Part shown: positions 19,511 to 28,743 of the stretch, piece by piece
Layout: each line of letters opens with the position of its first letter
Position numbering within the stretch: the first letter of the stretch is position 1
DNA from: Chara braunii
Lineage: Eukaryota; Streptophyta; Charophyceae; Charales; Characeae
DNA: 33,972 nt
NCBI GenBank assembly: GCA_003427395.1
Contig: BFEA01000233.1
Coordinates: 1,826,898 to 1,860,869, forward strand
Direction: 5' to 3'
Made by a program: the position numbers and the translations under genes
The notes under the pieces: model-generated
The model's database searches: none
Told to the model about the DNA's origin: nothing
The model's input: only the letters and a program-made list of their open reading frames with translations

Positions 19511-20140
19511 ATGAGTGTTGAGAGAGAAGAGAGCATCAGAGAAGATGCTTACGCGTGGGTCCGAGCTCATCGACTCACCTGGAAAGAAGGGGTGCAGAGG
19601 GGAGGTCCGCCTCACCTAGGACGTTTCCTAGTGGTCCAGGCTACGGTATTCCTCGACGAAGGTTCGTGGACCGAAGTTTGGAGGGGGTTAGTGACCGGTC
19701 TGGAGATTCATACGGAGTACCTGGAGTCCGCAAGGAAGGTAGCAAGCGAACTAGTATTAGGCAGTTACGAGGAGGGGACCTTTGAGTCGTGGACGCAGGT
19801 GTCCTTCGTCGAGCCAGGCGAAGTTCCTCGAGCCTCCAGGGTGCTCCACGCAGCCTTGCCCCAATTCCTGGCACGCTCACTCCTACAGGACCCGGAAAGG
19901 AGAGTAGTGGAGGTACTTCGAACCGCGGAACGATCCGGGGTACGGACGCAAGGGTTGTTGTGGCTCTACACTCGGTGCGTCGACGCTGGAGTTCCGCCTA
20001 GGAAAGAGATAGCACCTATATTCAAAAGGTTAAGGGAGTTTGAGGGGGTGAGAGTTCACGTTGCTGACGTCCCATATGCCCGCCTCTTTGGGGAAGAGCA
20101 AGTAGCTAACCGGAGAGGGCACGAAGCTCGGACGAGATGA
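19511..20140 (+). CDS. Repeated unknown domain, copy 3 (intact 209-aa frame)
   Basis: The best-preserved copy: ATG at 19511, preceded by an in-frame stop, and open to TGA at 20138-20140. Block A is VVQATVFLDEGSWTEVWRGL (VF codon 19646), block B is QVSFVEPGEVPRASRVLHAA, followed by LLQDPERRVVEVLRTAERSG, and block C is GLLWLYTRCVDAGVPPRKE (Cys codon 19976), then IFKRLREFE. It is mixed charged and hydrophobic, with no signal peptide, membrane segment or known catalytic motif. By position between leader and gag it is an accessory frame of the retroelement. It could be a captured host gene or a structural (Gag-like) domain. No family recognised. Confidence 0.6.
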   Translation: MSVEREESIREDAYAWVRAHRLTWKEGVQRGGPPHLGRFLVVQATVFLDEGSWTEVWRGLVTGLEIHTEYLESARKVASELVLGSYEEGTFESWTQVSFVEPGEVPRASRVLHAALPQFLARSLLQDPERRVVEVLRTAERSGVRTQGLLWLYTRCVDAGVPPRKEIAPIFKRLREFEGVRVHVADVPYARLFGEEQVANRRGHEARTR

Positions 20141-20250
20141 TGATAAGGGGAATACCAGGAACTCTTTGGGCCTCGATAGAGCGTATAGAATAGACAAGGG
20201 AGGTAGTCCACATCACATTACCAAAGGTGAGCCTAGAGGGCCCAACATAA

Positions 20251-20892
20251 GCCATTCGAAGGGAAGTGTCTGAGATCCGCCGAGGAAAGGCGTTCGTTCG
20301 GTTGTTAGTGAGTAGCGAGGAGGGGTTGGTGATCAGGGAAGCGAAGATATTCCTTTCGAAGGAGGGTCTCCTAGAGGTAGTTCGGAATTTGAGGTTGGGA
20401 GAAGACCCGCTCCTAGACGCGCGAGCGGTGCGAGACCCCCTGAAGAGACTAATGGAGGGAGTGAGTCCACGAGAGGAGTACCGAAGGATATATCAGGTGA
20501 CATACGCAGGGTGGGAAGAGGTACCGCTATTTGTCAACAGTGACCCCGTAGGAGTCCCCCGTTTCATCCTCGAACGGGTCTACCCCTCCGAAGCGGTCAA
20601 GAGGGTCGTGGAGCGTAGGATCTCGATCTTGAACCAATTTTGGTTCATGAGGTCGGACCTGCACTCCCTGCTAACGTGGTGCCTACGGAATCTGTACCAG
20701 AACAGTTGGTCGTCACTAGAAGGTCCGGGCTACGCATTCGAGGGTTGGGGCCAACACGTGAGGGTGTCGACCCTCTCGTGGAGGTACTTGGGAAAGATCT
20801 GTGAGGCGGGGTTAGAGGGACTGGACCCCTCGGATCTCATTCGGATCACGATAGCGTGCCGGCGAAGGAACTTGAGGCATGAGCGAACCTGA
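20251..20892 (+). CDS. Repeated unknown domain, copy 4 (open frame, start unclear)
   Basis: Open from the codon after TAA 20248-20250 to TGA 20890-20892. The first in-frame ATG is well inside (LMEGVSPREE), so an ATG start would delete block A. Block A reads VIREAKIFLSKEGLLEVVRN (IF at 20347), block B YQVTYAGWEEVPLFV, then SEAVKRVVERRISILNQF and block C HSLLTWCLRNLY (Cys codon 20680). The invariant CVD has become CLR. The missing start suggests it was part of a longer translation product or is decaying. Function unknown. Confidence 0.5.
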   Translation, partial: AIRREVSEIRRGKAFVRLLVSSEEGLVIREAKIFLSKEGLLEVVRNLRLGEDPLLDARAVRDPLKRLMEGVSPREEYRRIYQVTYAGWEEVPLFVNSDPVGVPRFILERVYPSEAVKRVVERRISILNQFWFMRSDLHSLLTWCLRNLYQNSWSSLEGPGYAFEGWGQHVRVSTLSWRYLGKICEAGLEGLDPSDLIRITIACRRRNLRHERT

Positions 20893-21076
20893 CACCAGAG
20901 AACTGATGGGACTAGAGAGGGTGAGGGTGGAAGTGTATAGAATCCTGACCCTTTGCTGGGAAGAGGAGAGGAGAGCGAGACTGGGGTCTTTGCGCAAGAT
21001 CAAGTTGCTTGAGGCAGCCACTGTTAAGATCTTCGAGGAATTAAAGGAGGAGCTGCTTCGGGAGGAGGGAGATTGA
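20879..21076 (+). CDS. Small charged protein, 65 aa, overlaps copy 4
   Basis: The ATG at 20879 lies 14 bp inside the end of the previous frame. The product is helical and highly charged (LRKIKLLEAATVKIFEELKE), likely coiled-coil-forming. The overlap of stop and start resembles termination-reinitiation or a frameshifted continuation of the same polyprotein. No family recognised. Confidence 0.35.
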   Translation: MSEPDTRELMGLERVRVEVYRILTLCWEEERRARLGSLRKIKLLEAATVKIFEELKEELLREEGD

Positions 21077-21077
21077 C

Positions 21078-21263
21078 ATGAGAGCTACCTACGCCTCTAA
21101 CTCGATAACTTGGGAATTGGAGACGCGTGACGATGGACCCGAGGTCGAAATAGAACGAGGAGCGGAGCTTAGCCCGGGTTCTGGAGAAGACCGAGTAGCG
21201 CGAGCAAAAAAACAATTCCTCATCGAGGTCCGGACACTAGCTTTGTGGAAAAGGAGGTCCTGA
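21078..21263 (+). CDS. Small protein, 61 aa, abuts the previous frame
   Basis: The ATG at 21078 is separated from the preceding TGA by one base. The product is acidic in the middle and basic at the end (LALWKRRS). No motif recognised. It may be a frameshifted segment of one longer ancestral frame. Confidence 0.3.
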   Translation: MRATYASNSITWELETRDDGPEVEIERGAELSPGSGEDRVARAKKQFLIEVRTLALWKRRS

Positions 21264-21338
21264 ACCACGCTAGCTAGGTTTTCGGTTTTTATTAGAGAAG
21301 CGAGAGGAGTACGGTTCTCTAGAACGTGGAGAGAACCT

Positions 21339-21724
21339 TTGGTAGAAGTCGAGAGAAAATTTGAGGAAGACTCTAGGTGGCTAGAGACTCTCTTCGAAGC
21401 CAGGTTGCACTTGATTGAGGTGCGTTTCTGGGATAGGTCGGGAGAGTACGAAAGGGCTTTGCATCAGACGCTGCTCGACCAAGGCGAAGGTGCTAGAGAG
21501 AGGTGTGAGGACTCGTTCGTGGAGGCAACTAAAAGGTTAGGTTGGGTAAGGTAGGCCTGTCAATGATTAGATACGACGGGGGGGACCCTTTCGGGACCTT
21601 AGAGTGCGCTTGGAAGATAGGGGCTAGGTACTACGTAACCCTCCCCAAGATTGTGGAGGAAGGGGAAACCCTAGCTGAGTCTTTCGAGATCTACGGGCAA
21701 GAAACGATAGTTCGTTTTCAATAG
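21339..21724 (+). pseudogene. Two short overlapping frames, unrecognised
   Basis: Frame 21339-21554 (no ATG; contains FEEDSRWLETLFEARLHLIE) overlaps the next frame, whose first ATG is at 21563 and which ends at TAG 21722-21724 (contains CAWKIGARYYVTLPKIVEEG). Together they look like one decayed coding region in two frames. Function unknown. Confidence 0.3.
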
Positions 21725-21765
21725 TTTTCAAAGAGGGTACTCACTCACGAAAGGCTGAAATCTTC

Positions 21766-22089
21766 ATGTACCCCTACGATAGGGAGGTTTTCGCAACCGA
21801 GTTAGCTGAAGGGAAGGACCCACTGGGTATCGCGGGGGTAGCCCAAGACCAGCTTAGGAGGTTGAGAGGAGGAGCGGCGGAAGGGCGTGTGGTGGATAAG
21901 GTAGAGTACCGAGGAAGGGGAAAGGTCCCGAGAGGGACCCACGGCCGGACCTTGGAAGTCCCTGCTTGGGCCTACCGTTTGCTCTACCCCGACGACGCCT
22001 CGGTAAGGAGGATCCAAATTAGAGGGCAAATAATTGAGAAATCACTGAGAAATGGAGCCGCGAATACCAATAAGAGAAAGGATGGCTGA
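21766..22089 (+). CDS. Uncharacterised 107-aa frame upstream of gag
   Basis: ATG at 21766 to TGA at 22087-22089, overlapping the gag ATG (22052) by 38 bp in another frame. The product has an Arg/Gly-rich centre and VPAWAYRLLYPDDASVRRIQ. No known domain. It may encode a Gag N-terminal portion by frameshift. Confidence 0.35.
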   Translation: MYPYDREVFATELAEGKDPLGIAGVAQDQLRRLRGGAAEGRVVDKVEYRGRGKVPRGTHGRTLEVPAWAYRLLYPDDASVRRIQIRGQIIEKSLRNGAANTNKRKDG

Positions 22090-23556
22090 AACCACGAGGG
22101 GCTTCCCGATTGAAACCCGATGGGCGGGTCAAGTAGACGCTGAAGAAAGAGCGGACGTGGGGCAGGAATTCCCTCGTGATAGGGCCGGGTGTTGGGCGCC
22201 AAGGAGGCGCGAAAAAGGTAGCCTAAAAAGAAGGGAACTGGGGGACGATCGACCACCAGAAATTAGGGAAGGACCGCAAAGATGGGCCGGGAGAGAGACC
22301 GAATCCGCATGGGTGCGGGAGGAAGCAGTAGGAAGGGATGTGGGAGGATTCGGAGATGTCTGGAGGGGGTTTAGGGGCCAAAAAACCGTGAGTTGGGAAC
22401 GTGAGGACCCGGGAGATAGAGGTCATCGTGAGGAGGGACCATGGGGACCTCCGAGGGCTCGACCTCGGGTGGAAGATTTAGACCCAGCTTGGTACAAGCC
22501 CTACGATCCGTCGATAAATGGGCTGCCGGAGGGTCCTTACTTCGGTCGATATGACGACTGAAGGGTCCCGTACTACGACGTGAATTTGGGGCTGGAGTCG
22601 CTCTATTTTAACGGGAGAGACGTGACCGGGCTCGTAGAGAAATGAGAGAGTTACGCCTACCATAAGAAGTTCTCGGAGAAAGAATCGATCGACCACTTTA
22701 TACAACATTCGGACCCGGAACTGAACCAGGCCATTAGGGCCATATACCCGGCTGATGGGAGGTGAAAAACCTTCAAGAGCAGCTTATTGAGGGTCTTCGC
22801 ATGTGACGACCTGATCCCCACGATAGAAGGGTTGCGTCGGGTCACGAGAGGGGAGCAAGAAAGTCTGGTGGCATTTACTCAAAGATTAAACTTTGTCGCA
22901 AGTTTTGCTAGATAGAGGGATGCTCTCCGAAGTTACTGTAGACAGGTGCGTAATGTTCATGTTGCACCTACGTGAGGAAAAGAGGAAGGAGGTTCTTGAG
23001 AGGGCCCCTAGAGACTGCGAATTTCAATAGAGTCGCCGAGGTGGTCTTCACGGGAGGGGCAGTAGATGTGCAAGAGTACATGAAGGAGAGTCTGGACATG
23101 GCAGTCCGGAGTATGTGTACTCTAAGGAACGACAGTCCTCGCGGGAATAAGAGGCAGCCTCCGGCGCCTCCCGGTCAACGTTGGGAAGGCGGAACCACGG
23201 GTTGGAGGAACAAACTCGGTGACCAAGGGAACTGGAGAAACGACCGAGAAACTAGAAGGGAATCGAGTCTCGAAATGGGGGAATTCCCGTTGGAAGGATG
23301 CGAGGGATGGAAGGTGGGGAGAACCTCCCCAACCTAGGACCATAGGGACTCGTCCCGAGGTGAGTCAGGCTAGAGTGCCGCTGCCGCCAGACCCTTCAAC
23401 GACCATGGGGGCGGCACCTCAAGTAGCCCCTCGCCCTAACAATTCGCCGCCTCGAAGCGGGTGTGTCTATTGCAACGAAGATGGTCACATCAAGCGGGAG
23501 TGCCCTCACCTTACAGGAGCCCTAAGGTTAGGGGTGGTAAAATTGAATGAAACTAA
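22052..23556 (+). pseudogene. gag: gag (capsid and CCHC nucleocapsid), degenerate
   Basis: An Arg/Pro-rich N-terminus from ATG 22052 is followed by a capsid-like region (SLYFNGRDVTGLVEK, ESYAYHKKFSEKESIDHFIQ, TFKSSLLRVFACDDL, SLVAFTQRLNFVASFA) as in Ty3/gypsy retrotransposon Gag. It ends in a zinc knuckle CVYCNEDGHIKREC (C-X2-C-X4-H-X4-C; 23463-23503). In-frame TGAs lie at 22559, 22643 and 22763, and frameshifts occur near 22910, 23025 and 23300, so no complete Gag is made. The frame is cut at 23556 by a DNA transposon and resumes at 25791. Confidence 0.75.
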
Positions 23557-23939
23557 AACATAGTATTCGTGAAAACCAAACAAACGTAGAAAACCAAATA
23601 ATCTTTATAAACCGGAGAAAACCAAAATTTTTCCACTTATTTTCACTCCCCTGGTGCTACTTTTACACGTTGTATGCCGCACCTAATGATGAAAAAAATA
23701 CCAAATCAAGGCTCTTGTTATGAGAAGGTGATTAGTGAGACGAAAACTTCTCCACGGACCCTCATTTTTATCACATACAAAAGCAGGTCAACAAGTGATC
23801 CCAAAAACCGCTTGTAGTCGAGAAATGAATTCTTTGCTCTGCTAAAACGACGCAAATATGACAATTCATTCCACAACACTAGATACCACTTATAAACTTA
23901 GAGGAAAGTTAAGAAAACCCGGGCAGGATAATGGTCACG

Positions 23940-24440
23940 CCAAAATGTATTGCGTTGTACGAAAACAAGACGTCTTGGCATATGCACCTTTGGAGTCCTT
24001 TCATTAAAGAAGCAGAAAACAAATGCAGTTCAGGCATCCCGAATTCCGTTTGTAGTTCTATAAAGCAAGCGGCAAAGACACACTAGAAAAAAAAAAAACA
24101 AAGAAGCACTCCAAAAATGTGTGCCGTTGTACTGAAGCCAGACATCTTGACATTTGCGTATATATAGTCCTATAAGTTAGAAAGCAAAAAACCATGTCAG
24201 CTTCGGAATTCTCCATTCCGTTTATAGTTATATAAACCGTGACGCACAAACATGCGAGAAAAAAGAAAACAAAGAAGCACTCCGAAAATGTGCACCCTTG
24301 TACCGAAGTCATGCATCTTGACATTTTCGTATTTATAGTCCTATAAATTGTAACGCAAAAAACCATCTCAGCTTCGGAATTCTTCATTCCGTTTGTAGTT
24401 CTATAAACTGTGACGCACAAAGACGAGAGAAAAAGGCGAA
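23940..24440. repeat. ~171-bp tandem array inside the DNA transposon
   Basis: Markers TAGTTCTATAAA-like at 24053, 24225 and 24396 give a period of 171-172 bp. Shared strings include GAAGCACTCC, CATCTTGACATTT, AGTCCTATAA and AGCTTCGGAATTCT. Three units, the first partial and more diverged. Confidence 0.85.
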
Positions 24441-25022
24441 TGGTGACACAATTTCTAACCCGCAAGAACGAGCCAGAAAGTACTAGAAATTGCTACTTTC
24501 AAACCGGGGTCTTAGAAACGCCTAAGGGACAAATCTTTGGAAAATGACCTGAATCAATTTGAAATAAATCTCCACAATTGTTGCTTCTTTAAAAAGAGTG
24601 TCTCGCCGATGTTTCTGTGTTAAGCGAAGGGCACACGCGCGAAGCTCGTGAACGGCTGCGAAAACCGAATTCGTGAAAACCTAACAAAACTACAAAACCT
24701 AACATTTTTTATAGAATGAAAAAGTAAAAGTCAAACTGTTATTTTTGACACATAAAAGAGAGCGTTTTTAACTTTTTTCCAAGAAAGGAGGCAAAAAAAC
24801 AAGCAAAAAGTCTAGCGATTCTCAAAATGTGCAAGAAAATACTTTCCAGCAAAGAGCATGTTATAGGACTATAAGTTGTTCTCAGTAGATTGACAAAAAA
24901 CATAGCTAAAAAAAGACAATCTTTAACAACTACAAGGCGAACCCGAAAGATGTTAAAAAAGACAGTTTCAATGAATACTCATTTATAGAACTATAAGTCA
25001 TTTTCAGCAGTTTGGTAAGAAC

Positions 25023-25400
25023 CAGATTCTGCAAAATCGAGTTTATAGAACTATAAATTGATGTAACTTCATTTTTAAGTTAATTGTAAAACCCTTGTCA
25101 AAAAATATATTTTATGTAAAAGAAGAATTAAAACAACTTTTGTCAGGGAGACATCTTCAAATTCCTAGCCAATGATGATTTAAAATTAAAAAAATTAAAA
25201 AATATTTAAAAACATCAGATTCTGCGAAATTGAGTTTAAAGAACTATAAATTAATATAACTTCATTTTTAAGTTAACTGTAAAACCCTTGTAAAAAAATA
25301 TATGTTGTGTAAAAAAAAAATTAAAACAAATTTTGCCTGGGGCACATCTTCAAATTCTTAGCCAACAATGATTTAAAATTAAAAAATAAAATTCGTCCAT
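25023..25400. repeat. ~193-bp tandem duplication inside the DNA transposon
   Basis: CAGATTCTGCAAAATCGAG at 25023 recurs as CAGATTCTGCGAAATTGAG at 25216, with the following ~180 bp conserved (ATAACTTCATTTTTAAGTTA-like, CATCTTCAAATTC). Two units. Confidence 0.85.
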
Positions 25401-25790
25401 GTGTGAGAGAAAATATCAAACCGAATGTATTCGTGAATAGCAGAGCATGTGTGCATGTTTGGGAAACCCACGAATAGGTTCGTTGTGCTACATACCTTAC
25501 AGAACTATGAACATAATTTTTTTAGTTAAACAAAATATTGTGATATTTCAGTTCCAGAATTAACGGGGTTTTGCAAGGTACTTATTTTTTGTTAAAAAAC
25601 TTGTTTCTCTCCTCATTACTTCTAGTGGTTCTGAAAAAGTAGTTTTCTATTTTTTTTTTGCGATTAATTTACTTCACATAAAATTTTGTTCATGTAGGAG
25701 GCCTGAAAAAAATATTATCAAACCCTTTAAAAAATTTCGTGCAAACCTAACAATTTATGTTGTTAGGTTTTCACAAATTTTATGTTATAA

Positions 25791-27072
25791 GTGGGTTGTT
25801 TGGGGGGATGATGGAGAGGCGGTTTCCTTCTATCCTTCGATGAAGGTAAATGTGGACAAAAGGATAGCCCTTCAAGAAGCAAGACAGGGGAAGAAGCCAG
25901 AGGTTGGTGGGACCTCCAACTCATCCCTCGTCCAAATGACGGAGACACCGGGAGGCGTGTCCATAAGGGAGACGCACGTGTCTAGCATCAAATTCGTTCA
26001 GACCAAGCCGGAAGAAGAAGGGTCGTGCCTGAGAGTAAGGACCTGAGTTGAAACCGGACCATCTAAGAGCAAGGAGATCGAGACAAAGGGCAGAGGAAGA
26101 AGGAGTAGTGACGACGACCAACCGATGGTCGACGCCAAAGTCGTGGAAGAAAGGAAGGGGGAAGAGTCCACGTCACCTAGATCACCTAGGAAAAAAGTAC
26201 TAAAGAAGTTCGAGATGAAGTGCACCCTGGACGAGATAGACACGGTTGCTCCCCTCTGGAGGACTCTAATGCAGCCAATGTAGTGCACTCTTTTGGAGTA
26301 CTTAGCGGCGAGCAAGAGCGCTAGAGAGGAACTCCTGAGCATCACTAAGAAGGTAAGAATTCCGCTCACAGGAGGGTCAACTGTCCCTGGGGATGGACCT
26401 GCCAAGGAGGAGGTTCAGTCCTCTCGGATCACGATGGAATAACTGCCAATGAGTTTTTTCTCAGAGGAAAATAATTTTTTTTTTAATGTATTGGGGAACG
26501 GCCAGTTCCAAGCCGTATTGAGTGGAAGAAAGATGAGAGCCTTAGTGGACAATGGGTCAGAATCTACCGTATGTCGAGACTCCATTGCAAGGGAGTTGAG
26601 GTTAGAAGTGGATAGAGGGGTATCCATGTCCATGGTAGTAGCGGACAACAAGCTCCAACCAGCGGAAGGGGTGTGTCACAGCCCCTTGATTGAGGTCGCA
26701 AGAGTGAAAGCTACGGTTCCAATTTTCTCGGTGAAGGAGTGTTCTTCCGAGTTGATACTCGGGAGAACTTGGCTGAGCGAGGTCCGCGCTACCACGATCG
26801 ACCTTCCGGACGGGAGTCAGACCCTCTCGATTCAGAGTCCGGACGGGATCAGAGTGGTCCTAAAGACTATGGATGCTCAAGATGAGCGAAACCGAACCAG
26901 TATCCCGAGGAGGAGGGAAGCCCAGTCACGAGTGTGCCAGGTTCGACTAGAAGAGTCACCCTTTGCCGATAAGGACCCCCCGAGGGACCGGGTAGATGTC
27001 GAGGATGTTGGGGACCGAATTATAATCAATGGGGTAGGGTACGAGAAGAGAAAGAATTTGGTGGGTGCGTAA
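25791..27072 (+). pseudogene. pro: gag-pol linker and retropepsin (protease)
   Basis: After the insertion the frame encodes WVVWGDDGEAVSFYPSMKVN, a charged linker with LEYLAASKSAREELLSITKK, then the aspartic protease: ALVDNGSESTVC (active-site region, about 26539-26575) and LILGRTWLSEVRA (the conserved ILGR helix, about 26755). The active-site triad reads D-N-G instead of the usual D-[ST]-G. In-frame stops occur at TGA 26044, TAG 26281 and TAA 26440. The protease segment 26449-27072 is open and ends at TAA 27070-27072. Retropepsins act as dimers to process the Gag-Pol polyprotein; this one is unlikely to be made. Confidence 0.75.
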
Positions 27073-27217
27073 AGTTGTCTTTTTTGGAGGAATAGAACGG
27101 GGGAAGCCTCGATATCGGAGGAAGAGATCACCGAGATCATTTGGAAACGGAAGGAGACCGAAGGACAGAGAATCACTGCCGACAGATTAATAAAAATTGA
27201 CATAGGGGATGAAAAAC

Positions 27218-28069
27218 CTCACCGAACGAGAGAAGGAGTATGTGGCTATGACCCTAAGGGACTGTGACAAGGCCATAGCCTTCGATGGCTCTGAAAGAGG
27301 GAGGATCGATCCGAGGTATGCCAAACCCGTCTAGATCCATACAATCCCTCACGTTCCCTGGAAGGATTGACCGCCGTGGAAGTATACGTAAAAAGAGAAG
27401 GAAGCGATAATAACCTTCATTAAAGAAAAGATAAGGACATTTGTGGCGGAACCTTGTGAGAGCGCCTACTCCAACAATTGGTTCTGTTTTAGAAAAGGGG
27501 GTAGCAATAAATTGAGGTGGATCCAAAATCTCGAAAGGACCAATGCGGTCACCATACGGGATGCGGGTTCTATACCTGAGGCGGATCTACTCGCGGAAGG
27601 ATCGGTCGGTCGCTCGATCTATTCAATCTGCGATCTTTTCTCAGGCTATGATGAGATCCCCTTGGATTACCGGGATAGACACATGACAACAATGCACACA
27701 CCTCTGGGGCTCGTTCAAATGATGGTGGTACCCATGGGGTGGACGAACGGGGTGGCAGTGTTCCAAAGAGCCATGATCGCAGTCATCAAAGAGTTCATAC
27801 CCGACAAGGTAGAAGTCTTCCTTGACGATTTCTCAATAAAGGGGCCGATCGAAAAGGATGAGACTGAGGTCTTCCGCGGGGTAAGAAAGTTCGTGGTTGA
27901 CTACATGAGGGATGTTAGAGAGGTCCTTGCGAAATTAGATGACGCCAACCTTACTGTGAGTGGGACTAAGAGTCGCTGGGGAGTGTCTTCGATTAAAATA
28001 TTGGGCTTCGTCTGTGGCAAGGATGGGCGGAGGCCCGACCCTGCGAAATTGGAAAAATTGATGACCTGA
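27218..28069 (+). pseudogene. pol: Reverse transcriptase (Ty3/gypsy-like)
   Basis: Starts with LTEREKEYVAMTLRDC, then IHTIPHVPW, EPCESAYSNNWFCF, LRWIQNLERTNAVTIRDAG, ICDLFSGYDEIPLDYRD, TPLGLVQMMVVPMGWTN and the catalytic box VFLDDFSIKGP (about 27815-27847). This is the normal motif order of RVT_1. The box is F-L-D-D, keeping both metal-binding Asp; the third Asp is in ICDLFSGYD. Stops TAG, TGA and TAA fall in the first ~60 codons (27330-27390). The frame from 27443 is clean to a TGA at 28067, which falls where Trp is expected before the connection domain. Confidence 0.85.
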
Positions 28070-28743
28070 CCGTCACCTCTAAAGTCGATAACGAAGGTTA
28101 GGCAGTTTCTAGGGGTGGTGGACTACCGGAGGATATTCATAAAAGGCTACCGCGAGAAGGCGGAGCCACTAAGGCGGCTTCTTAAGAAAGTTGAGGGATG
28201 GACCTGGGGAGAAGAGCAGCCCGCGGCCATGGAAGCCCTTAAGGGAAAAATCCGCGAAGATCGGCAAGTTTTAGGAGTTCCGTTCTTCGAGGACGAGGAA
28301 AACCGCCCTTTTACAGTTTCTACGGCCGCGGGGCCTTGTTCCGTAGGAGCGCTTTTGTCACAAAGGGATCAAAACGGGAAAGAGAGACCCCTTCGATTTG
28401 AGAGTTGGGCCTTAAATCCCGCCGAGAGGAACTATAGTCAATTCAAGAAAGAAGTGTTGGGGGTGTTGCACTGCCTACAGACCTTCCGCCACTACATCTA
28501 CAGGAGGCGTTTCCTCCTAAGGGTAGACCCAACCGCGGTAGCAGCTGTCCTTCAAAAGGACTTCTCGCTAACCGACCAACCATCGCTAGGTGGATGATCC
28601 ATATCAGGCTCTACGATTATAGGGTCGAGAGGATTTTTGGGGCCAAAAATCAAGTCGCCGACAGGTTGTCCCGACTCCCGATCCGAGAAGAGGACTATCC
28701 CAGACTAGAGGAGCAAGGCTCGCGATGTCCAAAGTCGAGATGA
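28070..28743 (+). pseudogene. pol: Connection domain and RNase H
   Basis: Continues the RT frame after TGA 28067: VRQFLGVVDYRRIFIKGYRE, then RNase H with STAAGPCSVGALLSQ, RNYSQFKKEVLGVLHC, LLRVDPTAVAAVLQ. A frameshift near 28580 moves to frame +1 for RWMIHIRLYDYRVERI and NQVADRLSRLP, ending at 28743. Of the four catalytic acidic residues, the first Asp is Ala here (STAAG), while Glu (KKE), Asp (RVD) and Asp (VAD) are present. RNase H would remove the RNA strand during reverse transcription. The lost Asp and the frameshift indicate inactivity. Confidence 0.8.

Larger units (their letters stand above)
23557..25787. mobile_element. Nonautonomous inverted-repeat DNA transposon inserted in gag-pol
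   Basis: A 2.2-kb AT-rich block begins AACATAGTATTCGTGAAAAC and ends with a sequence whose reverse complement begins TAACATAAAATTTGTGAAAA, giving ~20-bp imperfect terminal inverted repeats. It is flanked by TAA at 23554-23556 and TAA at 25788-25790. If one TAA and the block are removed, the reading frame passes from NETK to WVVWGDD without a break, strong evidence for a clean insertion. A 3-bp TAA duplication is typical of PIF/Harbinger; TA (Tc1/mariner) is an alternative. No transposase frame is visible. A second copy of the left-end sequence lies inside at 24670. Confidence 0.8.
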
